From positions 372,001 through 436,000 of the forward strand of contig NZ_JAAIXZ010000002.1 of NCBI RefSeq assembly GCF_010894435.1: DNA of 64,000 bases, read 5' to 3'. Both the position numbers and the translations under genes were made by a program. The DNA comes from Pyxidicoccus trucidator. Its GTDB lineage: Bacteria > Myxococcota > Myxococcia > Myxococcales > Myxococcaceae. Below, one piece after another: positions 26,264 to 35,353 of the stretch. The notes beneath the pieces are model-generated. The model did no database searches. It was not told where the DNA came from and saw only the letters and a list, made by a program, of their open reading frames with translations. Within the stretch, counting starts at the first letter, position 1, and each line of letters starts with the position of its first letter.

Positions 26264-28375
26264 TCAATGTGCCGGGCGCCCATGTCGTGCGCCTGTACGG
26301 GGCGTGAAGAAGTGTGAAGGGCGCTCCTGGGCCAGCACTTCGCGCAGGGCGCGCACCACGTCCGGGTGTTGCTCGCTCACCTCGTGGGCCTCCGCCGGGT
26401 CCGCCACGACGTCATACAGCTCCACCTCGAGCCCGCTCGGCGTGGGCAGCTCCAGCAGCTTCCAGCGGCCCAGGTACACGCCCCGGTGACGGGCCGCCTG
26501 CACGGCGGCCTCCCACTCCGGCTTGAGGGCGATGTCCCCCGTCTCCGGCTCCACCGTGGCTGTCTCGTAGACCCAGGGGTAGGGGATGCGCATCCGCTGG
26601 TAGGGCTGGCCGTCGCGGTCGCTGAACCAGAGGTCCGTCTCCACGAGCGCGGGCGCGTCCGGCAGCGTGACGCCCTCCGCGCCCGGACGGACGAGGGACG
26701 CCAGCGAGCGGCCGCGGAAGCTCGCCGGTGCGGGCACGCCGAGCAGGTCCAGCAGCGTGGGCGCCACGTCCAGTGCGCGGGCCCGCTGTCTCACGGTGTG
26801 TCCCTTGGCCACGTGCCCTGGCAGGTGCAGCACGAAGGGGATGCGCAGCGCGGCGCCGCCCCACAGGTGGTCCCCATGGCCCAGGCCCCGCCCCTCGTCC
26901 GCGAGGTGCTCGCCATGGTCCGCCAGTACCACCACCAGCGTGGACTCCCACAGCCCTCGCCGCTCCAGCTCCGCGCGCACGTCGCCCACCAGCCCGTCGA
27001 AGGCGCGCACCGAGGCGTCGTAGTTGGCCACCAGCGCTCGCACGTCCTCGGGCGTCGGTGGAGGCTGTCCCGGGGGCGCCTCCAACTGGGGCGTGGTGCC
27101 GAAGCGCCAGGGGCCCGAGTAGTCCGGCGCGACGAAGCGGCCCTGCTCGGGCCAGGGCGCGGCATACGGGAAGTGCGGCGTGGAGCCGAAGACGACGAGC
27201 GCGAACGGGTCTCCGCGCGGCAGGCGCTCCAGCGTGCGCCGCACGCGGCCCAGCAGCGGGGCGGGGTCGGTCAGCTCGGGGAACTGGCCGCGCTCGGTGA
27301 AGAGGCCGGGCGCCAGCGCCGTCCACGGCAGCAGGGCCACGTGGGTGATGAGCATCCGCTGGCGGATGAGGTCCGGGAAGTGGAAGGCCGGTGCCTCCAC
27401 GTGCTGGAAGCCGAAGTCCAGCCGGGAGAAGTGGTCGCCCGCGTAGTCCGCCACCACCGCCGTCCGCCAGCCGGCGCCGTTCAGCGCGGTGGCCAGCGTG
27501 GTGAGCGGCTGCTGGCGGGCCTTGCGCCCCACCAGGGTGTGACGGATGGGGTGCTCGCCCGCCCACTGCGAGGTGAGCAGCGTCGTCCACGAGGGCGCGG
27601 TGCGCGGCACCTGCACCACCGTCTCCTGGAACTGCGAGCCCTCGCGCAGCAGTCGGTCGAGGTTGGGCGTGGTGGGGCGCGGGTAGCCGTTGCCGGAGAA
27701 GTGGTCCGGCCGCAGCCCGTCCGCGGAGAGGATGACGAGGTTCAGGCGCTCCGAGGGAGGCTGGGGCACAGCGGGCGGCGGGCCCGCGCGTACCAGCTGC
27801 CCCGTCCCGAGCAGCACCGCCACCGCGAGCGCTCCGCCCACCGCCAGCGCCCGGGCCGGCGCGCGCCGCAGCGCCCGCGCGAGCAGCAGCATGCCGGCCA
27901 GCGAGGGCAGCACCGCCGCGCCCAGGCGCCAGGCCCCGGGCGTCGTGCCGCTCACCGTCAGGAGTACCCACCGCGTGGCGGCCGAGCGCTCATACAGCGT
28001 GGCCGCGTACAGGTGCGGGTGGTGCGCCAGGTCGCCCAGCACCAGCAGTGCGTCCACCGCGAGGCAGGCCAGCGCGCTACCCCAGAACACGGCCCTGCGG
28101 CCCGCTCCGGCTGCCCAGAGGCCCGCGCCCAGCAGCGTGCCCAGGGCCAGTCCCACGACGGTGTAGGCCGCGAGCAGCCGCCCCACCTGGCCCAGCACCA
28201 CCCCGCGCCACTGGCTCCAGACGTATTCGGAGACCACCCGGCTCTCGTTCCCCTGGTAGCCCAGCTGCATGTTGAAGACCGCGCAGAGCGTGTAGAGCGC
28301 CAGGAAGACGAGCAGGCCCGCCCGGCAGCCGAGCAGGAGGGCGCGGGCGAAGGTGGGGCGGTCCGCGGAGGCCAT
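26264..28375 (-). CDS. membrane-anchored sulfatase / alkaline-phosphatase-superfamily hydrolase
   Basis: A 703-residue protein. The N-terminal about 210 residues contain five to six hydrophobic helices. The C-terminal domain is a periplasmic sulfatase fold: LNLVILSADGLRPDHFSGNGYPRPTTPNLD begins with the metal-binding Asp, PRTAPSWTTLLTS supplies the nucleophile region (Thr/Ser, not the Cys/Ser-x-Pro-x-Arg of true sulfatases), and VVVLADHGEHLADEG and LGHGDHLWGG give the metal-binding Asp-His and His. The non-sulfatase nucleophile with a membrane anchor fits phosphoethanolamine/phosphoglycerol transferases as well as sulfatases. Start ATG 28373-28375. Divergent from dnaE. Confidence 0.85.
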   Translation of the reverse strand: MASADRPTFARALLLGCRAGLLVFLALYTLCAVFNMQLGYQGNESRVVSEYVWSQWRGVVLGQVGRLLAAYTVVGLALGTLLGAGLWAAGAGRRAVFWGSALACLAVDALLVLGDLAHHPHLYAATLYERSAATRWVLLTVSGTTPGAWRLGAAVLPSLAGMLLLARALRRAPARALAVGGALAVAVLLGTGQLVRAGPPPAVPQPPSERLNLVILSADGLRPDHFSGNGYPRPTTPNLDRLLREGSQFQETVVQVPRTAPSWTTLLTSQWAGEHPIRHTLVGRKARQQPLTTLATALNGAGWRTAVVADYAGDHFSRLDFGFQHVEAPAFHFPDLIRQRMLITHVALLPWTALAPGLFTERGQFPELTDPAPLLGRVRRTLERLPRGDPFALVVFGSTPHFPYAAPWPEQGRFVAPDYSGPWRFGTTPQLEAPPGQPPPTPEDVRALVANYDASVRAFDGLVGDVRAELERRGLWESTLVVVLADHGEHLADEGRGLGHGDHLWGGAALRIPFVLHLPGHVAKGHTVRQRARALDVAPTLLDLLGVPAPASFRGRSLASLVRPGAEGVTLPDAPALVETDLWFSDRDGQPYQRMRIPYPWVYETATVEPETGDIALKPEWEAAVQAARHRGVYLGRWKLLELPTPSGLEVELYDVVADPAEAHEVSEQHPDVVRALREVLAQERPSHFFTPRTGARHGRPAH

Positions 28376-28651
28376 GAGGGCTTCACGCTGGGCACTGTCA
28401 AGGCCGCGCAACACCCCGGAATCGCATTGAAGTGCTGCTGAGTGGACGCCCGGAGGGGGGCACGGAGGCAGGCGCCGGCCAGGCCCCGCCGTTACTTTCT
28501 TCAACCCTGCTTCCGCTCATGGCAGAAGAGGTTCCAGGGCCGATTTATCGGCTCCGCCGTCGCCTACCTCCAGAGTCTCGATACTGGACTGGCGAGCAGG
28601 GGAGCGCAGCCCTAGTGTTCAGCATCTCTCCTCCTGGAGTGGCACGAGCCT

Positions 28652-31600
28652 ATGTCCTTTACCCACCTCCACCTGCACACCCTCTACTCGCTCCTCGATG
28701 GGGCGATCCGGATGAAGGACCTCATCAAGACGGTGAAGGAGAAGGGGATGACCAGCGTTGCCGTGACGGACCACGGCAACATGTTTGGCGCCATCGACTT
28801 CTACAAGAAGGCCAAGGACGCCGGCATCAAGCCCATCCTCGGCATGGAGGCCTACGTCGCGGGGCCCAAGGGGCGCGAGGACCGCTCGGAGAAGGTGTCC
28901 CACCACCTCATCCTGGTGGCCAAGAACGCGGAGGGCTACGCCAACCTCCGCTACCTCTCCTCCACCGCGTACATGCAGGGGTTCTACTACCACCCCCGCA
29001 TCGACAAGAAGGTCCTCGCCGAGCACAGCAAGGGGCTCTTCGCCCTCACCGCGTGCCTCGGTGGTGAAGTCACCAGCGCGTGCTTCCGCGGCGACATGGA
29101 CCACGCCCGCCGCGCCGCGCAGGAATACAAGGACATCTTCGAGCCCGGGCACTTCTTCCTCGAGGTGCAGTCCAACGGAATGCCCGAGCAGGAGAAGGCG
29201 AACGAGAACCTCAAGCAGCTCTCGCGGGACATGGACATCCCGCTGTGCGCCACCGCGGACGCCCACTACATCAAGCGCGAGGACGCCCGCGCGCACGAAT
29301 TGCTGATGTGCATCGCCAGCGGCAAGACGCTGGCGGACGGCAAGCGCATGAAGCACTCCACGGACAAGCTGTACGTCACGAGCCCCGCGGAGATGCTGGA
29401 AGCCTTCAAGGACATCCCCGAGGCCGTCCACAACACCCAGCGCATCGCCGAGCAGTGCAACCTGGAGCTGAAGCTGGGCAAGCCCATGCTGCCCACCTTC
29501 AAGGTGCCCGACAGCCACACCCCGGACAGCTACATGGCGGAGCTGGCCTACGAGGGCCTGCGCGAGCGCTTCAAGGAGCTGGCCGCCACCGTCACCTATC
29601 CCATCGACCGGGAGGTGTACGTGGACCGCCTGAAGCTGGAGATTGGCGTCATCCAGAAGATGGGGTTCAGCGGCTACTTCCTCATCGTCCAGGACTTCAT
29701 CAACTGGGCGAAGAAGCAGGGCATCCCCGTGGGCCCGGGCCGTGGCTCCGGAGCCGGCAGTCTGGTGGCCTACGTGCTGGGCATCACCGACCTGGACCCC
29801 ATTCCCTACAACCTCCTGTTCGAGCGCTTCCTCAACCCGGAGCGCGTGTCGATGCCGGACTTCGATATCGACTTCTGCCAGGACCGCCGGGACGAGGTCA
29901 TCCAGTACGTCGGCCGGAAGTACGGCGAGATGAACGTGGGGCAGATCATCACCTTCGGCTCGCTCAAGGCGAAGAGCGTGCTGCGCGACGTGTGCCGCGT
30001 CTTCGCGCTCCCGTTCAGCGAAGGCGACCGCATCGCCAAGCTGGTGCCGGAGGTGCTCAACATCACCTTGAAGGAGGCCATCGAGATGGAGCCTCGCCTC
30101 AAGGAGATGATGGAGACGCCCACCACCCTCGGTGAGGTGGAGGGCCGGCCCGTCACCACCAAGGACGTGCTGGAAATCGCGCTCGCGCTGGAGGGGCTGC
30201 ACCGCCAGCCCGGCATGCACGCGGCAGGCGTGGTGATTGCCGACAAGCCGCTGTGGGAGTTCGTGCCCGTCTACCAGCCGCCGGGTGAGAAGACGCTCAT
30301 CACCCAGTTCGCCAAGGACGAGGTGGAGGCGGCGGGCCTGGTGAAGTTCGACTTCCTCGGCCTGAAGACGCTCACCGTCATCCAGCACGCGCTGGACCTG
30401 GTGAAGCGCAACCACGGCAAGCACATTCCCCGGCACGAGATTCCGCTGGGCGACGCGGAAGTCTGGGAGCTGATGGCCAAGGGCGACACGGCCGGCATCT
30501 TCCAGATGGAGTCGAGCGGCTTCACGGAAATGGTCGTGAAGCTCAAGCCGAACTGCTTCGAAGACGTCATCGCCGCTGGTGCGCTCTACCGCCCGGGTCC
30601 GCTGGACTCCGGCATGGTGGACGTCTTCATCAACCGCAAGCACGGCCGGGAGAAGGTGGCGTATCCGCACCCCGCGCTGGAGCCGGTGCTCAAGGACACC
30701 TACGGCGTCATCGTGTACCAGGAGCAGGTGATGCAGATCTCGCAGGTCCTGGGTGGCTACACCCTGGGCCGCGCAGACCTGCTCCGCCGCGCGATGGGAA
30801 AGAAGAAGGCCGAGGTCATGCAGGCCGAGCGCGCCGGCTTCCTCGAGGGGTGCGCGAAGAACAACGTCGACCTGAAGGTGGCCGGCGAAATCTTCGACCT
30901 GATGGAGAAGTTCGCCGAGTACGGCTTCAACAAGAGCCACTCGGCGGCCTACGGCCTCGTCACCATCCACACGGCGTGGCTGAAGGCGCATTACCCGTGC
31001 GAGTTCATGGCGGCCCTTCTCTCCAGCGAGAAGGACAACACCGACAAGGTGGTGAAGCACATCAGCGAGGCGCGCGAGTCGGGCCTCGCGGTGCTGCCGC
31101 CGGATGTGAACCAGTCGGACATGGCGTTCGGCGCGGTGGAGGGGAAGATTCGCTTCGGCCTCGGCGCCATCAAGGGCGTGGGCGAGGGCGCGATTGAGTC
31201 GATTATTGAGGCGCGCAAGGACGGCCCCTTCAAGAGCCTGTTCGACTTCTGCGAGCGCGTGGACAGCCGCCGCGTCAACCGCAAGGTGCTGGAGGCGCTG
31301 GTGAAGGCCGGCTCCTTCGACTTCGAGAAGCGCCCGCGCCGGCAGATTTTCGACACGATTGAGAAGGCGATGAACCGCGGCTCGGCCAGCCAGAAGGACA
31401 AGGCCGCGGGACAGAGCTCGCTGTTCGGCATGCTGGCCGGCCCGGCCTCGGGGAGCGGCGGTGGGCTGAAGGACGAGTACGTGTCGGTGGAGGAGTGGTC
31501 GGAGAAGGAGCGGCTGGCGCTGGAGAAGGAGGCCATCGGCTTCTACGTGTCCGGGCACCCGCTGCATCAGTACGACAAGGAGCTGAAGCGCTACGCGAAG

Positions 31601-32206
31601 CCGATTACGGCGGTGCAGCGTGCGCGGAAGGACGACAAGCTCACCGTGGCCGGTGTCGTCACGGTGCTGCGCGAGCGGCCCACCAAGACGGGCAAGCGCA
31701 TGGCGTGGGTGACGATTGAAGACCTGTCCGGGTCGATTGAGCTGGTGTGCTTCCCGGGCAAGGACGGCACGCGCAACGTCATGGGGCGCGATGGCAAGTG
31801 GGCGAAGCAGGGGCCCAAGCCGGGCTTCGAGCACTGGGAGCACCTGCTCAAGTCGGACGACCCCATCCTGGTGACGGGGACGGTGCAGATCAGCCAGCGT
31901 GACGAGGACTCGCCCACGCCGGAGCTCATCGTCGACGACATCCAGAGCCTCAAGGAGGTGCGTGAGAAGCGCACGAAGCGGCTGGAGCTGCGCGTGCCGG
32001 CGGACCTGCTCACCGAGGACCGTGTCGCGAAGCTGCACGAGCTGGCGAAGAAGTACGCGGGTGCGACGCCGGTGGCGGTGAGCGTGCTCTTCCATGGGGA
32101 AGGTGAGGCGCTCATCGGGAACACGTCCATCAAGGTGCAGGTGAACGACGACCTGCTGCTGGCCGTGGACCGGTTGTTCGGGATGCGCGTGGTGGAGTTC
32201 GGCTGA
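28652..32206 (+). CDS. dnaE: DNA polymerase III subunit alpha
   Basis: A 1184-residue replicative polymerase, typical DnaE length. The N-terminal PHP domain begins FTHLHLHTLYSLLDGA. The polymerase core has GPGRGSGAGSLVAYVLGI near residue 365 and the catalytic aspartates in MPDFDIDFCQDRRDEVI near 408. Next come the fingers and the helix-hairpin-helix region (IRFGLGAIKGVGEGAIESI near 840), an OB fold (TVAGVVTVLRERPTKTGKRMA near 1000) and the C-terminal tau-binding region. It is alone on its transcript between a divergent sulfatase gene and a strong hairpin. The 276-base gap upstream should hold its promoter; no clear -35/-10 was identified. Confidence 0.98.
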   Translation: MSFTHLHLHTLYSLLDGAIRMKDLIKTVKEKGMTSVAVTDHGNMFGAIDFYKKAKDAGIKPILGMEAYVAGPKGREDRSEKVSHHLILVAKNAEGYANLRYLSSTAYMQGFYYHPRIDKKVLAEHSKGLFALTACLGGEVTSACFRGDMDHARRAAQEYKDIFEPGHFFLEVQSNGMPEQEKANENLKQLSRDMDIPLCATADAHYIKREDARAHELLMCIASGKTLADGKRMKHSTDKLYVTSPAEMLEAFKDIPEAVHNTQRIAEQCNLELKLGKPMLPTFKVPDSHTPDSYMAELAYEGLRERFKELAATVTYPIDREVYVDRLKLEIGVIQKMGFSGYFLIVQDFINWAKKQGIPVGPGRGSGAGSLVAYVLGITDLDPIPYNLLFERFLNPERVSMPDFDIDFCQDRRDEVIQYVGRKYGEMNVGQIITFGSLKAKSVLRDVCRVFALPFSEGDRIAKLVPEVLNITLKEAIEMEPRLKEMMETPTTLGEVEGRPVTTKDVLEIALALEGLHRQPGMHAAGVVIADKPLWEFVPVYQPPGEKTLITQFAKDEVEAAGLVKFDFLGLKTLTVIQHALDLVKRNHGKHIPRHEIPLGDAEVWELMAKGDTAGIFQMESSGFTEMVVKLKPNCFEDVIAAGALYRPGPLDSGMVDVFINRKHGREKVAYPHPALEPVLKDTYGVIVYQEQVMQISQVLGGYTLGRADLLRRAMGKKKAEVMQAERAGFLEGCAKNNVDLKVAGEIFDLMEKFAEYGFNKSHSAAYGLVTIHTAWLKAHYPCEFMAALLSSEKDNTDKVVKHISEARESGLAVLPPDVNQSDMAFGAVEGKIRFGLGAIKGVGEGAIESIIEARKDGPFKSLFDFCERVDSRRVNRKVLEALVKAGSFDFEKRPRRQIFDTIEKAMNRGSASQKDKAAGQSSLFGMLAGPASGSGGGLKDEYVSVEEWSEKERLALEKEAIGFYVSGHPLHQYDKELKRYAKPITAVQRARKDDKLTVAGVVTVLRERPTKTGKRMAWVTIEDLSGSIELVCFPGKDGTRNVMGRDGKWAKQGPKPGFEHWEHLLKSDDPILVTGTVQISQRDEDSPTPELIVDDIQSLKEVREKRTKRLELRVPADLLTEDRVAKLHELAKKYAGATPVAVSVLFHGEGEALIGNTSIKVQVNDDLLLAVDRLFGMRVVEFG

Positions 32207-32219
32207 CGCCAGGCGTAGT

Positions 32220-32241
32220 GCCCGGCTCTCAGGAGCCGGGC
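32220..32241 (+). terminator. strong hairpin after dnaE
   Basis: Perfect 9-base stem GCCCGGCTC (32220-32228) / GAGCCGGGC (32233-32241) with loop TCAG, 13 bases after the dnaE stop. No T-run follows, so termination may be hairpin-assisted rather than strictly intrinsic. Confidence 0.6.
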
Positions 32242-32348
32242 CTGCCGGGCTCCAATGCACTCCCGTGCAGCCGTCTGGAGTACACACGGGGCATCTGCCT
32301 TCCAGTCCGATTTACCCCCTTGGATGCCGGCCGCTACAGTTCGGCTCC

Positions 32349-32819
32349 ATGGCAAACACGGTCGGCGTCAACAAGATGTCCGTGGTGACCAGGGACTCCA
32401 ATGGGGTCTCGGTCGCCTTCCCCGATGTCTGCAAGACACCGAGCCCAGGTGGCCCGGTTCCCATCCCCTACCCCAACGTCGCCAGATCCTCTGACACCGA
32501 CAAAGGTACCAAGCACGTCAGCGTGCAGGGTAACCCAGTCTGTGTGAAGGACTCGAACTTCAGCACCAGTACGGGCGACGAGGCCGGTACCGCTGGAGGT
32601 GGAGTTGTGTCGGGGAAGACCCAGGGCAAGGCAGAGTTCGCGAACTTCTCGTTCGACGTGAAGTTCGAGGGCAAGAATGTCGCCCGGGCGATGGACCTCA
32701 TGTTCCACAACGACAAGAACACGCCCCCCTCACCCCTGATGCAGCCGCCCGTCGTGGCGCTCGGCGAGAGCGGTGAAAAACCCAAGTGCCTGACCTGCAA
32801 GAACCCCGTGGATGAGTGA
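32349..32819 (+). CDS. PAAR-like DUF4150 protein (type VI secretion spike tip)
   Basis: A 156-residue protein of the DUF4150 family. It opens MANTVGVNKMSVVTRDSNG and has the metal/turn-rich PSPGGPVPIPYPNVARSSDT and VQGNPVCVKDSNF, the hallmarks of the PAAR-like tip that caps VgrG and loads effectors onto type VI secretion. The C-terminus carries two Cys in CLTCKNP. It lacks a fused effector domain, so cargo is encoded separately. ATG 32349 gives this standard N-terminus; upstream frame codons are not conserved-looking. Its stop overlaps the next frame (ATG at 32816), coupling it to the TIGR02270/ketosynthase protein. Confidence 0.9.
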   Translation: MANTVGVNKMSVVTRDSNGVSVAFPDVCKTPSPGGPVPIPYPNVARSSDTDKGTKHVSVQGNPVCVKDSNFSTSTGDEAGTAGGGVVSGKTQGKAEFANFSFDVKFEGKNVARAMDLMFHNDKNTPPSPLMQPPVVALGESGEKPKCLTCKNPVDE

Positions 32820-35344
32820 GTGCAGTGAACCCGGCTGGCAATCGCGCCATGGGATCCGCACTTTCAGAAGCCCAGCAGGAGCTTTTGGAGGGTCACCTCG
32901 GCGAAGCCGCGTTCCTGTGGACCTTGTGGGAGGGCGCCCTGGTCTCTCCCGCCTATACCCTGGCAGAGCTGGCGGAGGGGCCAGAAGAGCGGCTGCTGGC
33001 GCACCTGGATGCGCTGGTACTGGGTGGCTCCCATTCCCGACAGAAGCTGCTGCTGCCAGGACTCTCCGGAGATGACGCGGACGTCGTCACCGCCTCGGCA
33101 CTGGGCCTGCTCTCCTCGGGAGAGGAGAAGGCGGAGGCGGCGGTCCTTGACGCGCTGGAGCACGCCGAGCCAGCCGCGCGCTCCTGGCTGCGCCGGTCCC
33201 TGGAACTGGGAGCTTCGCCGCGCGTCCTGAAATCCCTCTCACGGCTGCTGGCCTCGCCGGAGGCCGATGTGCAGGCTGCTGCCCTGGAAGTGGTGGCCTT
33301 CCGGGGGGAAGAGCCGGGCCCCCTGCTGGGAGAACTGCTTTCGCATCCATCCCCCCAACTGGTGGCCGCAGCGCTGAAGGCCGCTCGCATGACCCAGGGG
33401 CCTGTGTCCGAGCAGAGTGTCCTCAATGCGCTGGCTGCGCCGCACGCCGAAGTACGCACCGAGGCCCTGCTGACAGCGCTGACCCTGGGCCTGGGCCCGG
33501 CCTGGTCCTTGTGCAGGAAGCTGGCTACGGGTCCCACCCCCGACGGCACGGCCCTGCTCCTCGTAGGACTCGGGGGCAATGACTCCGACCTGGAGCGGCT
33601 GCTGGCAGTCGCGAAAGCTCCTGGCAACCGCGCGGAGGCCATCTGGGCCCTGGGCTTCAGCGGGCGCGTCGAGGCGGCGGAATGTTGCCTGCAACTGCTT
33701 GAAGATGCAGCGCTCGGTAGGTTGGCGGCGGAGTCATTCTGCGCCATCACCGGTCTGCGCCTGACAGGGCCCTACGAGCGCGCGCCGCTGGAACCGGCTC
33801 TCCGTGAGGAAGAGGACGCCTCCGAGGGCGTCGTGGGACCAAGACCCGAGGACACACTGCCCCTCGCGGCGCCCGGGCCAGTTCACTCGTGGTGGCGGGA
33901 GCACCGAGGCCACTTCGAGCGCGGCGTTCGCTACCTGTTGGGCAGACCTCTGAGCGGGGCTTGGCTCGCGGAAGCCTTGGAGCATGTGCCCATGCGGCGG
34001 CGTCACGTCCTGGCCCAGGAACTCGCGTTGCGCAGCCGGGGTCGGTTCCTCCTCCAGTCCCGAGGCTTCTCCGCAACGCAGCGAGCCGGGGTCCGAGAGG
34101 GCCTGGAAGCGCTGGGGCGGCTGGGCCTGAGCTGGCCTTTCCAGGAACTGCTGGCCACCACAAGGCCTCCTCGCCCAACCCCCATGCTTCAGCGGAGCTT
34201 GGACCGCCCACGTCAGGGCACACGCCCGCATCCGAGGCGGTTGGCCATCACCGGGCTGGGCATGGTCTCCGCCCTCGGTGACGATGTCGTAGCGAGCTGC
34301 GCAGCCAGCCGCGCGGGACTGTCCCGCCTCTCCTCGCTCGGGGAGGTGCAGGTGTGGGACCCCGAGAGCCGGCAACTCGAACCGGCCCGAGGCGCAGCCA
34401 TCCCCTGGCTCACGGAGGGCTTCTCCAGTCACGGCCGCCTCGCGGCGCTGGCCACGGAGGCCCTGTTGGACCTGCTTTCGCGGCCCCACCAGGAACCTGG
34501 TCCCCGGTGCGCGTTCTATCTCTGCGCTCCGGGCGGCTACTATCTGCAGGAGCTGGAATCGCGGGAAGGCGTCCCGGCCTCCCTCCACGAGGCGCGCCGC
34601 GCCATGTACCAGCAGCGCCTGCTCCCTGCCGTTCTCCGGGCCGCGAGGCTCCAGACGTCTCCTAAGGTGCAGCTCCTCTCATTTGGGGACACCGGCTTCC
34701 TGCTCGCGCTGCAGGACGCGCTCCGGCAGCTCGAAGCCGGCGTGGTCGAATCCTGCATCATCGGCGGTGTCGACAGCCTGGTGGAGCCACGCCTCGTCGA
34801 AGCGCTCGACCAGCTGCGCCTGTTGAAGACGCCGGGCAACCCGGTGGGCCTGCTCCCCGGGGAGGCCTCTGCCTTCGTGCGCGTGGAGCGCTGGGATTCC
34901 GCTGTCAGGCGGGGGGCCCAGGTCCTGGCAACGCTCGAGGCACCCTGCGTCGAAGCGGAGCCGTTCCACCGCTTGTCACGCACGCCGGCTCTGGGTGAGG
35001 CGCTCGTGCGTTGCATCCGGCGGACGCTGGGCGCGCTCGGCGGCCCGCGGGAGCAGGCGCTCAGGGTCATCGCGGCCTTGAATGGTGACAGCTACCGCGC
35101 GACCGACTGGGGACACGCGCTCGTCACCCTGCGTTCGCAGGGTTATCTGGCGGAAGCGCCCACGTGGTACCCCGTCGCCTCCTTCGGGGAGACAGGGGCG
35201 GCGGCCGGTCTGCTGGGAATCTGCATGGCGGTCCGTGGCTTCGAGCGGGGCTACCTCCCGGAAGGTGGAGCGCTGCTCTGGGTCAGCGGCGATGACGGCA
35301 GCCGCGGCTCGCTCCTACTCCACCCTCCTGAACCCAAGGCATGA
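32816..35344 (+). CDS. TIGR02270-like helical repeat protein fused to a degenerate ketoacyl-synthase domain
   Basis: An 842-residue two-part protein. Residues about 1-300 are Ala/Leu-rich HEAT-like helices of the TIGR02270 type seen in myxobacterial type VI clusters. Residues about 475-842 have the thiolase-like fold of a beta-ketoacyl synthase: RRLAITGLGMVSALGDDV, later ESCIIGGVDSLVEPRLVEAL and SFGETGAAAGLLGI. The catalytic residues appear lost: the nucleophile position reads LLSFGDTG instead of a TACASG-type motif, the GH of the GHTLGAAG-type motif reads GETGAAAG, and the other His position reads NGDS. A non-enzymatic role, such as adaptor or chaperone loading the AHH effector on the PAAR-like tip, is inferred from its place between them. 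Related thiolase-like proteins occur next to DUF4150 in other type VI loci. Confidence 0.82.
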   Translation: MSAVNPAGNRAMGSALSEAQQELLEGHLGEAAFLWTLWEGALVSPAYTLAELAEGPEERLLAHLDALVLGGSHSRQKLLLPGLSGDDADVVTASALGLLSSGEEKAEAAVLDALEHAEPAARSWLRRSLELGASPRVLKSLSRLLASPEADVQAAALEVVAFRGEEPGPLLGELLSHPSPQLVAAALKAARMTQGPVSEQSVLNALAAPHAEVRTEALLTALTLGLGPAWSLCRKLATGPTPDGTALLLVGLGGNDSDLERLLAVAKAPGNRAEAIWALGFSGRVEAAECCLQLLEDAALGRLAAESFCAITGLRLTGPYERAPLEPALREEEDASEGVVGPRPEDTLPLAAPGPVHSWWREHRGHFERGVRYLLGRPLSGAWLAEALEHVPMRRRHVLAQELALRSRGRFLLQSRGFSATQRAGVREGLEALGRLGLSWPFQELLATTRPPRPTPMLQRSLDRPRQGTRPHPRRLAITGLGMVSALGDDVVASCAASRAGLSRLSSLGEVQVWDPESRQLEPARGAAIPWLTEGFSSHGRLAALATEALLDLLSRPHQEPGPRCAFYLCAPGGYYLQELESREGVPASLHEARRAMYQQRLLPAVLRAARLQTSPKVQLLSFGDTGFLLALQDALRQLEAGVVESCIIGGVDSLVEPRLVEALDQLRLLKTPGNPVGLLPGEASAFVRVERWDSAVRRGAQVLATLEAPCVEAEPFHRLSRTPALGEALVRCIRRTLGALGGPREQALRVIAALNGDSYRATDWGHALVTLRSQGYLAEAPTWYPVASFGETGAAAGLLGICMAVRGFERGYLPEGGALLWVSGDDGSRGSLLLHPPEPKA

Positions 35345-35353
35345 GGCAGGTCC

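Noticed and set aside
28619-32287. 1,222-residue open frame opposite dnaE
   Set aside because: Low-complexity His/Leu/Val/Arg composition typical of an antisense frame in high-GC coding DNA; no ribosome site or domain, and dnaE on the other strand is certain.
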